DNA of 36,370 nt, from the NCBI GenBank assembly GCA_049366815.1, contig JBMNCO010000230.1, positions 1-36,370 of the forward strand, given 5' to 3'. The first letter of the stretch is position 1; each line of letters starts with the position of its first letter. The DNA comes from CAYNYM01 sp049366815 (GTDB taxonomy: Bacteria > Desulfobacterota > DSM-4660 > Desulfatiglandales > HGW-15). The position numbers and the translations under genes are program-made. Shown one piece after another: positions 16,362-25,299 of the stretch. The notes under the pieces are model-generated. The model saw only the letters and a program-made list of their open reading frames with translations, searched no databases and was not told the origin of the DNA.

Positions 16362-18214
16362 AGAAGGAAGATAGAAGACCGGAATCCCCGGGGAATAAAG
16401 AGGAAGGCCCCATTCAATGGAAAAATGTCCGGTTTGTTCCCGTTGTCCACAGCAGGATGGAATTTGCCCTCGAAGTCAGACGGCAGTTTGAGATCTTTAG
16501 ACCCGACCATGTGGCCGTGGAATTCCCACCTACCCTTAGAGAACAGATTGTCCGGGGAACAGGACGGCTCCCACTGCTCTCGGTGGTCCATTACCAGGAG
16601 ACTGACGGCCCATTCATATACTTTGTGATAGAGCCGACCGAGGGCCTGATCGAGGCCGTCAGGCTTGCCCTCGAAAAGGAGATCCCGCTTCATTTTATCG
16701 ATCGCGATACGGAAGGTTATCCCCTCAAACGGACAGCCATGCCCGATTCCTACGCGCTGAACCGGATCGGCCATGCCAATTACTGCCGGGCCTATCTCAG
16801 GGTTCATCGGGATCAATCCCGGTCCCTTCAAGACGCGTTGCGTGAAAAGACCATGGCCTATCATCTCCAGAGACTGAACAGATTGTCGGAAAGGACCCTC
16901 TTTGTAGGCGGGCTGGACCACCTTTCCGGCATCTTGGGGCACCTGAATCAGCCCCTGACGGAGGTCATCGGAAAGCGGCATAGGGAAGGTGTCGGTCTTG
17001 CCCACCTCCACAGGGACTCCAATGCGCAGGTCATGATCGAGATGCCCTTCCTTGCCGCGGAGTATGAGCGCTTCAGATCAGGAGTGAGTAAGGGGCCTGT
17101 GGAGAGATTGCAGGTCAACCATAGACTCATCAGGCTGGCGGAGAAAAATTACCTGAAGAATAATAGGACGGAAATCAGCCGAAGCCAGAACAGAGTCCTG
17201 TTCCAGTTTGCCCGGAACTATGCCCTGTTGGAGGGTGCCCTGGTCCCCGATTTCTACCAACTCCTTGTTTCGGCCCGGGGATGCGCGGATGATGACTTCG
17301 CTTATGAGGTCTGGGAAAGGGGCAGCGACTATCCCTGGCAGGTGGAGGATCCCGGTCTCCCCGTACTCCGCTTGAGCGGCAAAGACCTTTTGTTGGGTGA
17401 AAAGCGGATCCGTTTTCACAGGCAGTTCAAGGCCCTTAGGAGGCGGTTGGTTCCCGTTCCGGTCCGGAAAAAGGCCAGGGAGAAGATCCCAGGCGAGTGG
17501 GAGAGGAATTTTCATGGTTCCTTTATCTGTTCCTACCCCCCGGAAGACGTTCTGGTGGAAGGATACGGCCGCTATCTTCATAAAAAGGCCATGGAGATCA
17601 AATCAGAAGAGAACTTTCGGATTGTTCCATTCACCACCGCCATACTGGACGGTATCGATATTCGTGAGACCATCCGCAAATGGCCCAAAGGCCCTATCTA
17701 TGTCAAAGAAGGCCGACCCCTGAGGGGGAAAGTGGGGTCGGTCGTGGTCATCTTTGATTCGGACCTTCCGAACGAGGCGGACAAGGAGGCCTTTCCATGG
17801 CGGGTGACCTGGCTGGGGGAACACGACCAGGAATCAGATATGGCCTTTTACAGCACAGCCGCAGGGGAGGTGATGGACGGTCCGGGCATATCCAGATGCC
17901 AGTATGGCGGTTTTATGCTGACCTACCCTCCCATGAGAGTCTTTGATATCTGGAAAGATCCCTTCTTTGACCCGGCACGAAACAAACCGGAACGTCTACT
18001 CATGGCAGCCCTTGACTATTCCCAGGAAATACACGTCGTATACGTCGCGGCAGATCCTCCCTCAGGATGGTGTCAGGGTATGGCCAATCGGCTCGGGAAA
18101 AAGATTATCTACTTGCCCATTGGAATTTTTTCTCCCGTCACACTGAAGAAGATACGGCAATTCCATGTACTGGAGGGACACCATGTCAGGAGATATGCAA
18201 GACATTATATCTAG
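16358..18214 (+). CDS. Large uncharacterised protein with TraB-like N terminus
   Basis: The 618-residue protein has no domain I can name with certainty. Residues 24-200 resemble the TraB/PrgY-EreA/ChaN fold: VPVVHSRMEFALEVRRQ with His31, then HVAVEFPP with a Glu near 55, and later HFIDRDTEGYP. These are the places where that fold keeps its His and Glu/Asp residues. The rest (about 260-618) is soluble, Arg-rich and unassigned, with a possible Rossmann-like end (VVYVAADPPSG...KKIIYLPIG). It lacks a signal peptide. The ATGA overlap with the AAA+ gene implies translational coupling and a joint function, reminiscent of MoxR-DUF5682-vWA modules. It is convergent with the histidine kinase gene, 16 bases away. 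Confidence 0.75.
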   Translation: MKKEDRRPESPGNKEEGPIQWKNVRFVPVVHSRMEFALEVRRQFEIFRPDHVAVEFPPTLREQIVRGTGRLPLLSVVHYQETDGPFIYFVIEPTEGLIEAVRLALEKEIPLHFIDRDTEGYPLKRTAMPDSYALNRIGHANYCRAYLRVHRDQSRSLQDALREKTMAYHLQRLNRLSERTLFVGGLDHLSGILGHLNQPLTEVIGKRHREGVGLAHLHRDSNAQVMIEMPFLAAEYERFRSGVSKGPVERLQVNHRLIRLAEKNYLKNNRTEISRSQNRVLFQFARNYALLEGALVPDFYQLLVSARGCADDDFAYEVWERGSDYPWQVEDPGLPVLRLSGKDLLLGEKRIRFHRQFKALRRRLVPVPVRKKAREKIPGEWERNFHGSFICSYPPEDVLVEGYGRYLHKKAMEIKSEENFRIVPFTTAILDGIDIRETIRKWPKGPIYVKEGRPLRGKVGSVVVIFDSDLPNEADKEAFPWRVTWLGEHDQESDMAFYSTAAGEVMDGPGISRCQYGGFMLTYPPMRVFDIWKDPFFDPARNKPERLLMAALDYSQEIHVVYVAADPPSGWCQGMANRLGKKIIYLPIGIFSPVTLKKIRQFHVLEGHHVRRYARHYI

Positions 18215-18230
18215 CGTTTGGGACGCCACA

Positions 18231-20192
18231 TCAGTATAGAACAAGAGAAAAAGCAGTTCCCTTATTCGGCTCCGATTCAAAGGTCAGTTCGCCCCCGTGT
18301 TCTTTCACAATCTTTTGTGTCACGGGGAGGCCGAGGCCCGTCCCCTTGTATCCCTTGGTGCTAAAAAACCCTTTAAAGATTTTGTCCTGGGTCTCTTTGT
18401 CCATGCCGATCCCATTGTCAATGACCTGAATCCTCACGGCACAGCCCTCGCTTTTGTCCGTCTTGACCGTCACCACACCGTTTTCCACCGTGGTCCCCTC
18501 GGCGGAGCAGGCATCCACCGCGTTCCCCACCAGGTTGAGCAGGCAGTGATGGATGGCTATGCGATCCATGGAGACCTCGGGGAGGTCGGGAGTCAGCTCA
18601 TGGACGATTTTGACGCCGGAAAGTTGCGCTCGCTCCTTCATAAGATCCACCACATCCATGACCAGTTCATTGGGGTCGACCTGTTTATATTCAGGCTTTC
18701 GGTCCTTCGCATAGACGAGCATATCAAGGACTATGTGGCCCATCTGATCCATGCTATTTTCCAGCATCTTCCAGGCATCTTTGACCAGGGCCATGTTGTT
18801 CTTCCTGATACCTGAATTGATAACATAACCGCCCCCCTTCAGGCCCGTCAGGATGTTCTTGATGTAATGCGCCACACCCGCCACGGTCTCGCCGATGGCC
18901 GCCATGCGTTCTGATTGCTCCTTCTCCCTTTGCAGCCTGTGGATCTCCCTCAGATCCTGAATGAAGGCCACGCTTCCGACATCGCGACCCTTTTCGTATA
19001 GAAGGGTCCCGGCAAATCTGATGGGAATGGGTTCCCCGAATTTGCTGTCTACCGTCAGTTCCATATTCACGATCTTCCCTTTAGGGCCATACCGGTCGCT
19101 GAAGAAGGTCCCTGTTATCAACCGGGCGTTATCCCTTGAAAAGACCTCTACGTAACTCCTCTTCCCGATAACTTCTTCGGATGGATATCCCAAGATATCT
19201 GAAGCGGCCTGGTTAAAGATGACGAACTTCGCATCCGAGTCTGTGGCGATGATACCGTCAATGGAATTTTGGATCATATTCTGTTCAAAGGCCTCGCGTT
19301 TCTTGATTTCCTGGATCATCATCACGCGGTCCGTAATGTCCATGTAGCTGACAATGGCCCCTTTGATATCGCCCTGCTCGTCCTTGATCGGGGCCGCACT
19401 CAGGTGGATATGTGTTCCATTTTTTCCGATCTGAGGGAAGAAATGTTCCGATTCATAGGCATCCTCAACGATCGCTGATTTCTTGAGGTGGATGCGCTCA
19501 TCCAGCTTTTTCATCCTCTCGTAGTCCCCATCGATGATCAGATCGGCCAACAGGGGTATCTTACGTTTGTACCATGGCTTCCAATGCCAATCCGTCCCGA
19601 CCATATCCTCACTGCTGTATCCCGTCAGATTCGCACAGGCCTTGTTCCAGTAAGCGACCTTGTGGTCCTTGTCGATAACAAACATGGGGGTCGGGGAGCC
19701 GTGGATGATCCCTTCAGCGATTTCCTTCTGGAGTATGGCCTCTTTCCTGGCCTCCTCCAGTTCACGGGTCCGTGTCTCAACTTCTCTTTCGAGCTTTTCG
19801 GAATATACCCGCTGGGACTCTTCCTGTCTTTTCCTGAACTGGATCTCCCGATCAATCACCAGGTAAACCAGGTCCCAGAAAAGTCCCGCGATAGAATGAT
19901 CCATGAACTTAATATGCTTGGGTTTTTCTCTGTGAATGGCTTCCGTGATTTCGGGGTCACCGGTCAGTTCGAGTATGAGGGTGAGGTTTTCGAGGGCAAA
20001 GAGGTCATGATAATCGTTGGTGGTAAAGATGTTTAGGTCACTTGCACGCTTCAGTCCAGGGGCTTCAGGGTTGATATCCGCGACACCCACAAGGTTCAGG
20101 GGTAAGCCGCTCAGATCTTCAGTGGCCATCTTTTCCATAAAGGCGGCGCATCCGGTGCCGCCTCCGACAATGGCCATGTTTAGAGTTTCCAT
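18231..20192 (-). CDS. PAS histidine kinase with N-terminal Rossmann domain
   Basis: The 653-residue protein has no membrane segment. Residues 1-115 form a nucleotide-binding Rossmann-like domain (MAIVGGGTGCAAF, LVGVADINPEAPG, LTLILELTGDPEI) of the dehydrogenase type, followed by a coiled coil (about 125-165), two PAS domains (about 165-300 and 305-425) and the kinase core. The H-box His is in VAGVAHYIKNILTG; N box LLNLVGNAVDAC, G1 DNGIGMD and G2 GTGLGL are present. It probably senses a metabolite or redox state in the cytoplasm. The response regulator gene ends two bases upstream, so the two form a two-component pair. The start ATG at 20192 follows GGAGG. Confidence 0.93.
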   Translation of the reverse strand: METLNMAIVGGGTGCAAFMEKMATEDLSGLPLNLVGVADINPEAPGLKRASDLNIFTTNDYHDLFALENLTLILELTGDPEITEAIHREKPKHIKFMDHSIAGLFWDLVYLVIDREIQFRKRQEESQRVYSEKLEREVETRTRELEEARKEAILQKEIAEGIIHGSPTPMFVIDKDHKVAYWNKACANLTGYSSEDMVGTDWHWKPWYKRKIPLLADLIIDGDYERMKKLDERIHLKKSAIVEDAYESEHFFPQIGKNGTHIHLSAAPIKDEQGDIKGAIVSYMDITDRVMMIQEIKKREAFEQNMIQNSIDGIIATDSDAKFVIFNQAASDILGYPSEEVIGKRSYVEVFSRDNARLITGTFFSDRYGPKGKIVNMELTVDSKFGEPIPIRFAGTLLYEKGRDVGSVAFIQDLREIHRLQREKEQSERMAAIGETVAGVAHYIKNILTGLKGGGYVINSGIRKNNMALVKDAWKMLENSMDQMGHIVLDMLVYAKDRKPEYKQVDPNELVMDVVDLMKERAQLSGVKIVHELTPDLPEVSMDRIAIHHCLLNLVGNAVDACSAEGTTVENGVVTVKTDKSEGCAVRIQVIDNGIGMDKETQDKIFKGFFSTKGYKGTGLGLPVTQKIVKEHGGELTFESEPNKGTAFSLVLY

Positions 20193-20194
20193 GA

Positions 20195-20599
20195 CTATTT
20201 GAGAACCTCCTTAATGAGGGCGATGAGTCTGTCCGGATCAACGGGTTTTTCAACAAAGCCATCAGGTTTGAAGGGGCCGGTCTCTGATGCCTCGTCCGCC
20301 CCCCTCTTCATGATGGACTCTAAATCGATGCCGGTCTCGGTGGCAATCCCCGTCACCATGATCACAGGTATTGCCTTGAGTTCCTCATGTGTCTTTATGT
20401 CCGTGAGCAGTGAAATGCCGCTCTTGTGGGGCATCATCAGATCAAGGAGCACCAGATCCGGGTGTTCTCTGTTGACTGCCTGCCATCCTTCCGCCCCGTT
20501 TGAGGCGGTCAGTGTCTGGTATCCATGATCCTGAAGAAGCGTGGACAAAAATAAAACCACGTGAGGGTCATCTTCAACAACAAGAATGCGTTTGGTCAT
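20195..20599 (-). CDS. Single-domain response regulator
   Basis: The 134-residue protein is a CheY-like receiver domain without an output domain. It has the acid pair near residues 10-11 (VVEDDP), phospho-acceptor Asp53 in LLDLMMP, the Thr in MVTG and Lys118 in VEKPVDP. An insert of roughly 15 residues (ESIMKRGADEASETGPFKPDG) lengthens the alpha4-beta5 region compared with CheY. GGAG eight bases upstream supports the ATG. It is first in a two-gene operon with the PAS histidine kinase and is likely its phosphorylation partner, perhaps passing the signal by protein contact. Confidence 0.95.
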   Translation of the reverse strand: MTKRILVVEDDPHVVLFLSTLLQDHGYQTLTASNGAEGWQAVNREHPDLVLLDLMMPHKSGISLLTDIKTHEELKAIPVIMVTGIATETGIDLESIMKRGADEASETGPFKPDGFVEKPVDPDRLIALIKEVLK

Positions 20600-20945
20600 C
20601 TTGATGACTCCATAATCAAAATTTGTATCAATCTATTGTCTCCAAAGCATGACGTTGGGTCTTTTCTTATAAATACCTGTTTCTCCGAATAAAAGCAAGA
20701 ATGCCGAGAAAACCATTTTAGAATTTATAGCCAGGTCATCCCTGAGAGTCAACTCAAACCGGTCTCTGTTTGGGGGGCAAAGGTGCAGATTGCCGCAATT
20801 CATTGGAAAGTTAGAGAGATGCCGTGGTACGAAGTAGCCTTTGGGTTGGTCCCATTTGACAAGGACATATGAACATCGCCGGCACAGGCTTGTACTTTTG
20901 ACAAAAGAAAAGGGCCGCAGGGAAAGGCCGGATGAGGGGGGAGCA
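20600..20945. other. Divergent intergenic region
   Basis: This 346-base region separates the response regulator (minus) and the metallo-hydrolase (plus). It must contain promoters for both, but I see no strong -35/-10 pair or RNA structure. A TATAAG-like sequence near 20669 on the minus strand is the best candidate, and is weak. Confidence 0.35.
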
Positions 20946-21617
20946 ATGAAAATGACCATCCTTTATGACAATGAAAAATGCCGGGAGGATCTGGACGCGG
21001 ACTGGGGATTCGCCTGCCTGGTGGAGGTCCAAGGGTTGAAGATTCTTTTTGACACGGGGGCCGACGGACCTGTTTTATTGGAAAATATGAATAAACTCGA
21101 CATCGATCCAGGGACGGTGGACGAGGTCTTTATATCTCACGTTCACTTCGATCACACGGGTGGGCTTTTTGATTTTTTAAATGTCTGCAGCGCCAATGTG
21201 TATATCCCGTCCTGCATTTCGGTCCCGGAATTTCACGGTGAGTTTGCGACCATTCGAGATCCGGTGGAAATCCATCCTGATATCTTTTCAACCGGAGAAC
21301 TTGATGGTTTCGAACAGTCCCTCGTTGTCAGGATAAAAGACGGCCTGGCGGTCATTGTGGGTTGCTCCCATCCCGGTGTCGAACCCATCTTGAAACGGGC
21401 ATCCCGGTGGGGTCAGGTGAAGGCCCTCCTGGGTGGATTTCACGGGTTTGACGAATTCCATCTGCTCAAGGATTTGGCGGTTATTTGCCCGGCTCACTGC
21501 ACGCTATATAAAAAGGAGATAAAGGGGGCATTCCCGGCCAAAACCATTGAAGGTGGGGTGGGGCGGGTCATAGAAATCGAGGACTGGGATACCACACCCG
21601 GAACTGGGGTGAAATAG
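20946..21617 (+). CDS. Metallo-beta-lactamase fold hydrolase
   Basis: The 223-residue protein has the metal-binding HxHxDH motif in ISHVHFDHTGG, with LFDTGADG ahead of it, VIVGCSHPGVEPIL in the middle and a late His in ICPAHCTLY. This arrangement matches the MBL subgroup related to beta-ribofuranosylaminobenzene 5'-phosphate/dihydropterin-type enzymes often found in anaerobes; the real substrate cannot be read from the sequence. The ATG at 20946 follows GGGGGAG; the frame is open upstream but lacks another good start. The sigma-54 activator follows within about 90 bases, so they may share a transcript. Confidence 0.88.
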   Translation: MKMTILYDNEKCREDLDADWGFACLVEVQGLKILFDTGADGPVLLENMNKLDIDPGTVDEVFISHVHFDHTGGLFDFLNVCSANVYIPSCISVPEFHGEFATIRDPVEIHPDIFSTGELDGFEQSLVVRIKDGLAVIVGCSHPGVEPILKRASRWGQVKALLGGFHGFDEFHLLKDLAVICPAHCTLYKKEIKGAFPAKTIEGGVGRVIEIEDWDTTPGTGVK

Positions 21618-21707
21618 GGAAACATCCTGCCGTTGACTAAGGCGGCTTCGATCTTAATTTATAACATTATAACGCATAAGCGTTTCCGGAGATTACGGGA
21701 CATCGGG

Positions 21708-23084
21708 ATGAGAGAATCTTTCGAAAATCAGACCCAGATCATTTTGGACAGTATCGCCGACGGCGTATTCACAGTGAATGCAGATTTCAGAATTACGTCT
21801 TTTAACAGGGCCGCACAAAAGATCACCGGCATCAGGAGGGAGGACGCCCTTGGGCGCCACTGCTGGGAGGTTTTCAGGACCAGCATCTGCGAAAACAGAT
21901 GTTCCATGAAAAGGACGATGGAGACGGGTGAACCCGTTGTGAACCAGTCCATATTTATCGTCAATCTGGAGGGTGAACGTGTTCCCATCAGCATCTCCAC
22001 CGCCCTCTTGAGGGATGAAGAGGGAAAGGTGATCGGCGGGGTGGAGTCATTCCGTGACCTCAGCGTGGTCGAAGAACTTCGCAAGGAATTGGCCGGTCGG
22101 CATTCCTTTCTGGATATCATCAGCAAGAACAAAGAGATGCAACGGCTTTTCAGGATGCTTGAACAGGTATCTGAAAGCGAATCCACCATCCTTCTGGAGG
22201 GAGAGAGCGGTACGGGAAAGGGGCTGTTTGCCAGGGCGATTCATTCCCTCAGCACGAGAAAGAAAGGCCCTTTCCTTGTCGTTAATTGTGGTTCCCTGCC
22301 CGATACCCTACTCGAATCTGAGCTCTTTGGTTATGAGAAAGGCGCACACAGTACGGCCTTCAAAGACAAGCCCGGTCGTTTGGCCCTTGCAGAAAACGGT
22401 ACCCTGTTCCTTGATGAAATTGGGGATATTTCACCTGCCCTCCAGATAGGTCTGCTGCGCGTCCTTCAGGACCGGGTCTACGAGCCTCTCGGCAGCACGA
22501 CCTCATTCAAGGCGAATGTCCGCATTGTGGCGGCTACAAACAAGAACCTTTCTGAGCTGGTCGAGAAGGGGACTTTCCGGCAGGATCTTTATTATAGAGT
22601 CAATGTGGTCAGGCTAGTGCTCCCTCCGCTTAGGGATCGGCGGGAAGACATTCCCCTTCTTGTGGACTATTTTATACATAAATATAACAGGTTGAGCGGG
22701 AAAGATATCGCCGGACTCTTCCCGGATGTCCTACCTGTGCTGATGTCCCATGACTTTCCGGGCAATATACGTGAACTGGAGAATATCATCGAATATGCCA
22801 CCGTAGTCTGCAAGAACAGCATGATCGGCCTGGATCACCTTCCGGACTACCTTCGGGAAAGGTCTCTTGACCTGGAAGGGGCGACCAGGGGCAAAGCCGG
22901 GGGAAAATCCTTCACCTGGCAGGAAGTTGAAAAAAGGTACATCTATGAGACCCTGAGGCAGAACAACTGGAACCGAAAGTCAACGGCGGCTCAGATGGGT
23001 ATCCATCCCAGCACGCTCTGGCGGAAGATCAGGCGTTATAACCTTCCGGTGCCGGAGCAAGGCGGGAGCCTTTCAAGCAGTTAA
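21708..23084 (+). CDS. PAS-domain sigma-54 activator (Fis-type) with altered GAFTGA loop
   Basis: The 458-residue protein has a PAS domain (about 8-120) with a Cys cluster (CWEVFRTSICENRCS), an AAA+ core (about 140-375) and a Fis-type helix-turn-helix at the end (NRKSTAAQMGIHPSTLWRKI). Walker A GESGTGKG and Walker B GTLFLDEIGD are intact. The sigma-54 contact loop, normally GAFTGA, reads GAHSTA (from residue 212), an uncommon change in the loop that engages the polymerase. I chose the ATG at 21708; the frame extends to a TTG at 21633. It probably acts on the sigma-54 promoter of the next gene. Confidence 0.93.
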   Translation: MRESFENQTQIILDSIADGVFTVNADFRITSFNRAAQKITGIRREDALGRHCWEVFRTSICENRCSMKRTMETGEPVVNQSIFIVNLEGERVPISISTALLRDEEGKVIGGVESFRDLSVVEELRKELAGRHSFLDIISKNKEMQRLFRMLEQVSESESTILLEGESGTGKGLFARAIHSLSTRKKGPFLVVNCGSLPDTLLESELFGYEKGAHSTAFKDKPGRLALAENGTLFLDEIGDISPALQIGLLRVLQDRVYEPLGSTTSFKANVRIVAATNKNLSELVEKGTFRQDLYYRVNVVRLVLPPLRDRREDIPLLVDYFIHKYNRLSGKDIAGLFPDVLPVLMSHDFPGNIRELENIIEYATVVCKNSMIGLDHLPDYLRERSLDLEGATRGKAGGKSFTWQEVEKRYIYETLRQNNWNRKSTAAQMGIHPSTLWRKIRRYNLPVPEQGGSLSSS

Positions 23085-23089
23085 GCTTT

Positions 23090-23133
23090 TTGCATTGCAA
23101 AATGCAACAAGATTGTCCTGTTGACGTTGCAAA
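23090..23133. promoter_or_regulatory. TTGCAA palindromes, likely activator-binding site
   Basis: TTGCATT (23090-23096), loop GCAA and AATGCAA (23101-23107) make a perfect inverted repeat. A further TTGCAA at 23127-23132 lies 32 bases (about three helical turns) after the TTGCAA at 23095-23100. These sites lie some 160 bases before the expected sigma-54 start, the usual place for an enhancer bound by a Fis-type activator. Confidence 0.55.
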
Positions 23134-23237
23134 TTTGAAATTTCTGCGGCTGGATGTAGCGCCGCATCATCTCTGTATTATCCTTTAAATCCAATAAATC
23201 CAAACTCTTGAGGCTTGAAGTTTGAATTTTTTGGGAT

Positions 23238-23253
23238 TGGCATAGATCCTGCT
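23238..23253 (+). promoter_or_regulatory. Sigma-54 promoter upstream of M24 peptidase
   Basis: TGGCATAGATCCTGCT has GG and GC separated by exactly ten bases, close to the consensus TGGCACG-N4-TTGCW (TGGCA intact, CTGCT at -12). The start site would be near 23264, about 200 bases before the peptidase ATG. The rest of 23085-23461 holds the TTGCAA palindromes and nothing else I recognise. Confidence 0.65.
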
Positions 23254-23461
23254 GTATCCATTGGTTGAAAACCGGGAAAGGTTGAGATGGCATAAACCAT
23301 AGACCCGGGGGTTAAGGATGTTCTTTGAAAACCGATGAGCAGGTCTATTTTTTTAAGATTCCGGAGGAAATGGATTATATGGTCACTGGGGGTTCTCGAG
23401 GTCTGCGGCATTTATGCTGGGTTTACACCAAGATGACAAAATCCCTTTTGGAGGGCTGGGC

Positions 23462-24685
23462 ATGTTGCTGAAGAATGTGGAGATCGAATCAGCCGTCGAA
23501 ATGGTCCCGGAAGCGGAAATTCTCAATCGTTCGATGCGGTTACAGGGCGTGTTGCGGAAAAGAGAACTGGATGGGGCCTTTATCCTGCAAAATGTCGACA
23601 TCTATTATCTGACAGGTACCATCCAGCGCTCCATCTTGTGGGTACCCGCGGAAGGTTCTCTCCTTCTGATGGTCATCAAAAGCCACCAAAGGGCCAGGAA
23701 CGAGTCTCCCCTCAAGGACGTCATTCCTGTGAACAACAGGCAGGAGATCTGGTCCGTTTTGGGAGACGCCGGGCACCGTAATGCGAGGCGTATCGGGCTG
23801 GAAATGGACGTTCTGCCGACCAACCAGTTTATGTGGTTCCAGAGATCCCTTCCCCGGGCCCAGTGGCTGGACCTCTCTCATGACATCAGAAAACTCCGCA
23901 TGATCAAATCCTCCTACGAGGTGGACCAGATCAAAAAGGCGACAGCCGTCCTGGACAAGGGATTTCATGAGATCCGGGGAATCCTTTGCGAGGGGATGAG
24001 AGAACTGGAGGTCGACGGGTTCTTGGCCTATATCGCCCGCCGTGAGGGTCACATGGGGATCCTCCGAATGCGGGGTTGGAATCAGGAAATGATCCATGCC
24101 CACGTTTTATCGGGAGAGAGTGGGGCGGCGATTTCCTATTGTGATACGCCCGTGGGAGGCGTAGGATCCACCCCGGCAATGGCCCAGGGGGCGGGTTTTC
24201 GCAGGATCAGGAAAAATGAGCCTATCTGCATTGACTTCGGCGTCGGGATCAATGGATATCTGAGCGATCAAACCCGGACCTTTGTCATCGGCGAACTGGC
24301 CGATTCCCTGGAAAGGGCCTATGAATGCAGCAAGACTATTCACCAGATCCTGTCCGATGAGGCAAGGCCGGGCGTATCCTGTAAGTCGCTTTACGACCGG
24401 GCGGAAAATCTGGCAAAAGAGGCCGGGCTCGAAGACTTTTTTATGGGCAACGGAGAAGGGAAGGTCAAGTTCATCGGCCACGGATTCGGCCTCGAGATTG
24501 ATGAATATCCGATCATCACCCCCTCCTTTCAGGATGTGCTCCAGGAAGGAATGGTTTTCGCCCTGGAACCAAAATTTATTTTTCCCGGACAGGGAGTTGT
24601 AGGTCTGGAGGACGATTACCTTGTCACGGCCTCTGGGTTGGAGCGTCTTACTCTGACGGGTCAGGAGATCATGAGAATCCCTTAG
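23462..24685 (+). CDS. M24 family Xaa-Pro aminopeptidase-like protein
   Basis: The 407-residue protein has a creatinase-type N-terminal domain (about 1-160) and a pita-bread metallopeptidase domain. The five usual metal ligands can be matched: Asp in CIDFGVGINGY, Asp in SDQTRTF, His in GHGFGLEID, Glu in FALEPKF and Glu in VGLEDDYLV. It would cleave an N-terminal residue before proline, or act as a related enzyme. The ATG at 23462 follows GGAGG at eight bases. A sigma-54 promoter and palindromic sites precede it, pointing to control by the neighbouring activator. Nothing indicates export. Confidence 0.93.
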   Translation: MLLKNVEIESAVEMVPEAEILNRSMRLQGVLRKRELDGAFILQNVDIYYLTGTIQRSILWVPAEGSLLLMVIKSHQRARNESPLKDVIPVNNRQEIWSVLGDAGHRNARRIGLEMDVLPTNQFMWFQRSLPRAQWLDLSHDIRKLRMIKSSYEVDQIKKATAVLDKGFHEIRGILCEGMRELEVDGFLAYIARREGHMGILRMRGWNQEMIHAHVLSGESGAAISYCDTPVGGVGSTPAMAQGAGFRRIRKNEPICIDFGVGINGYLSDQTRTFVIGELADSLERAYECSKTIHQILSDEARPGVSCKSLYDRAENLAKEAGLEDFFMGNGEGKVKFIGHGFGLEIDEYPIITPSFQDVLQEGMVFALEPKFIFPGQGVVGLEDDYLVTASGLERLTLTGQEIMRIP

Positions 24686-24881
24686 TTGTCTCATTTGTAA
24701 GCCACCATCCTCCGGATGCTTCTCTTATCTCCAAGCGTTGCAGATTATAAGATACGTCCGTACTTCAATTTTTATTTTAGTGGCACACAAAAGAGATCGT
24801 GGTCTGCCTTTTTATTTTGTCGGGGGGCCCAAAAAGAGCTGCCCCTGATAGAAAGGGAGCACTGGAGGAGGTGAATAAAAA

Positions 24882-25244
24882 ATGAGGATAGCGATTACAG
24901 CAAATGACCAAAACCTAGATACTGATGTGGATCAACGGTTTGGAAGGACACCCTATTTCCTGCTCGTCGACACAGACAATCTGGGCTTTGAGGTCATAGA
25001 AAATAAACAGAGTTTTGACCTCCCGCAGGGGGCGGGGATACAGGCCGCACAAAATATCGTGCCCCATAGACCCGTTGCCGTGTTGACCGGAAATTGCGGC
25101 CCCAAGGCCTTCAAGGTCCTCGAGGCGGCGAAGATTGAAGTGGTGACCGGCGTCAAGGGCAAAATCAGAGACGTCGTGAAGGCCTATGCCGACGGAGCAT
25201 ATGAGCGAGCCGAAGGGGCCAACGTGGAGGGGCACTGGGTTTAG
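24882..25244 (+). CDS. NifX/NifB-family cofactor-binding domain protein 1
   Basis: The 120-residue protein is a stand-alone NifB/NifX C-terminal-type domain (dinitrogenase iron-molybdenum cofactor biosynthesis family): RIAITANDQNLDTDVDQRFGRTPYFLLVDT, AGIQAAQ and VLTGNCGPKAFKVL. Relatives bind Fe-S or Mo-containing clusters, often through the Cys of GNCGP. It opens a cluster of four such domains. GGAGG precedes the ATG. No nitrogenase genes are visible nearby, so the role is more likely general Fe-S or metal handling. The 196-base region before it holds no clear promoter. Confidence 0.92.
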   Translation: MRIAITANDQNLDTDVDQRFGRTPYFLLVDTDNLGFEVIENKQSFDLPQGAGIQAAQNIVPHRPVAVLTGNCGPKAFKVLEAAKIEVVTGVKGKIRDVVKAYADGAYERAEGANVEGHWV

Positions 25245-25299
25245 TGCCGAAACCCTAACAGAACCAATCGGTTTGATTGGAAAGAAAAGGAGTTAAAAT

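Noticed and set aside
20880..20895. Sigma-54-like sequence CGGCACAGGCTTGTA upstream of the metallo-hydrolase
   Set aside because: The spacing of the -24 and -12 elements is one base short and the GC of the -12 element is missing.
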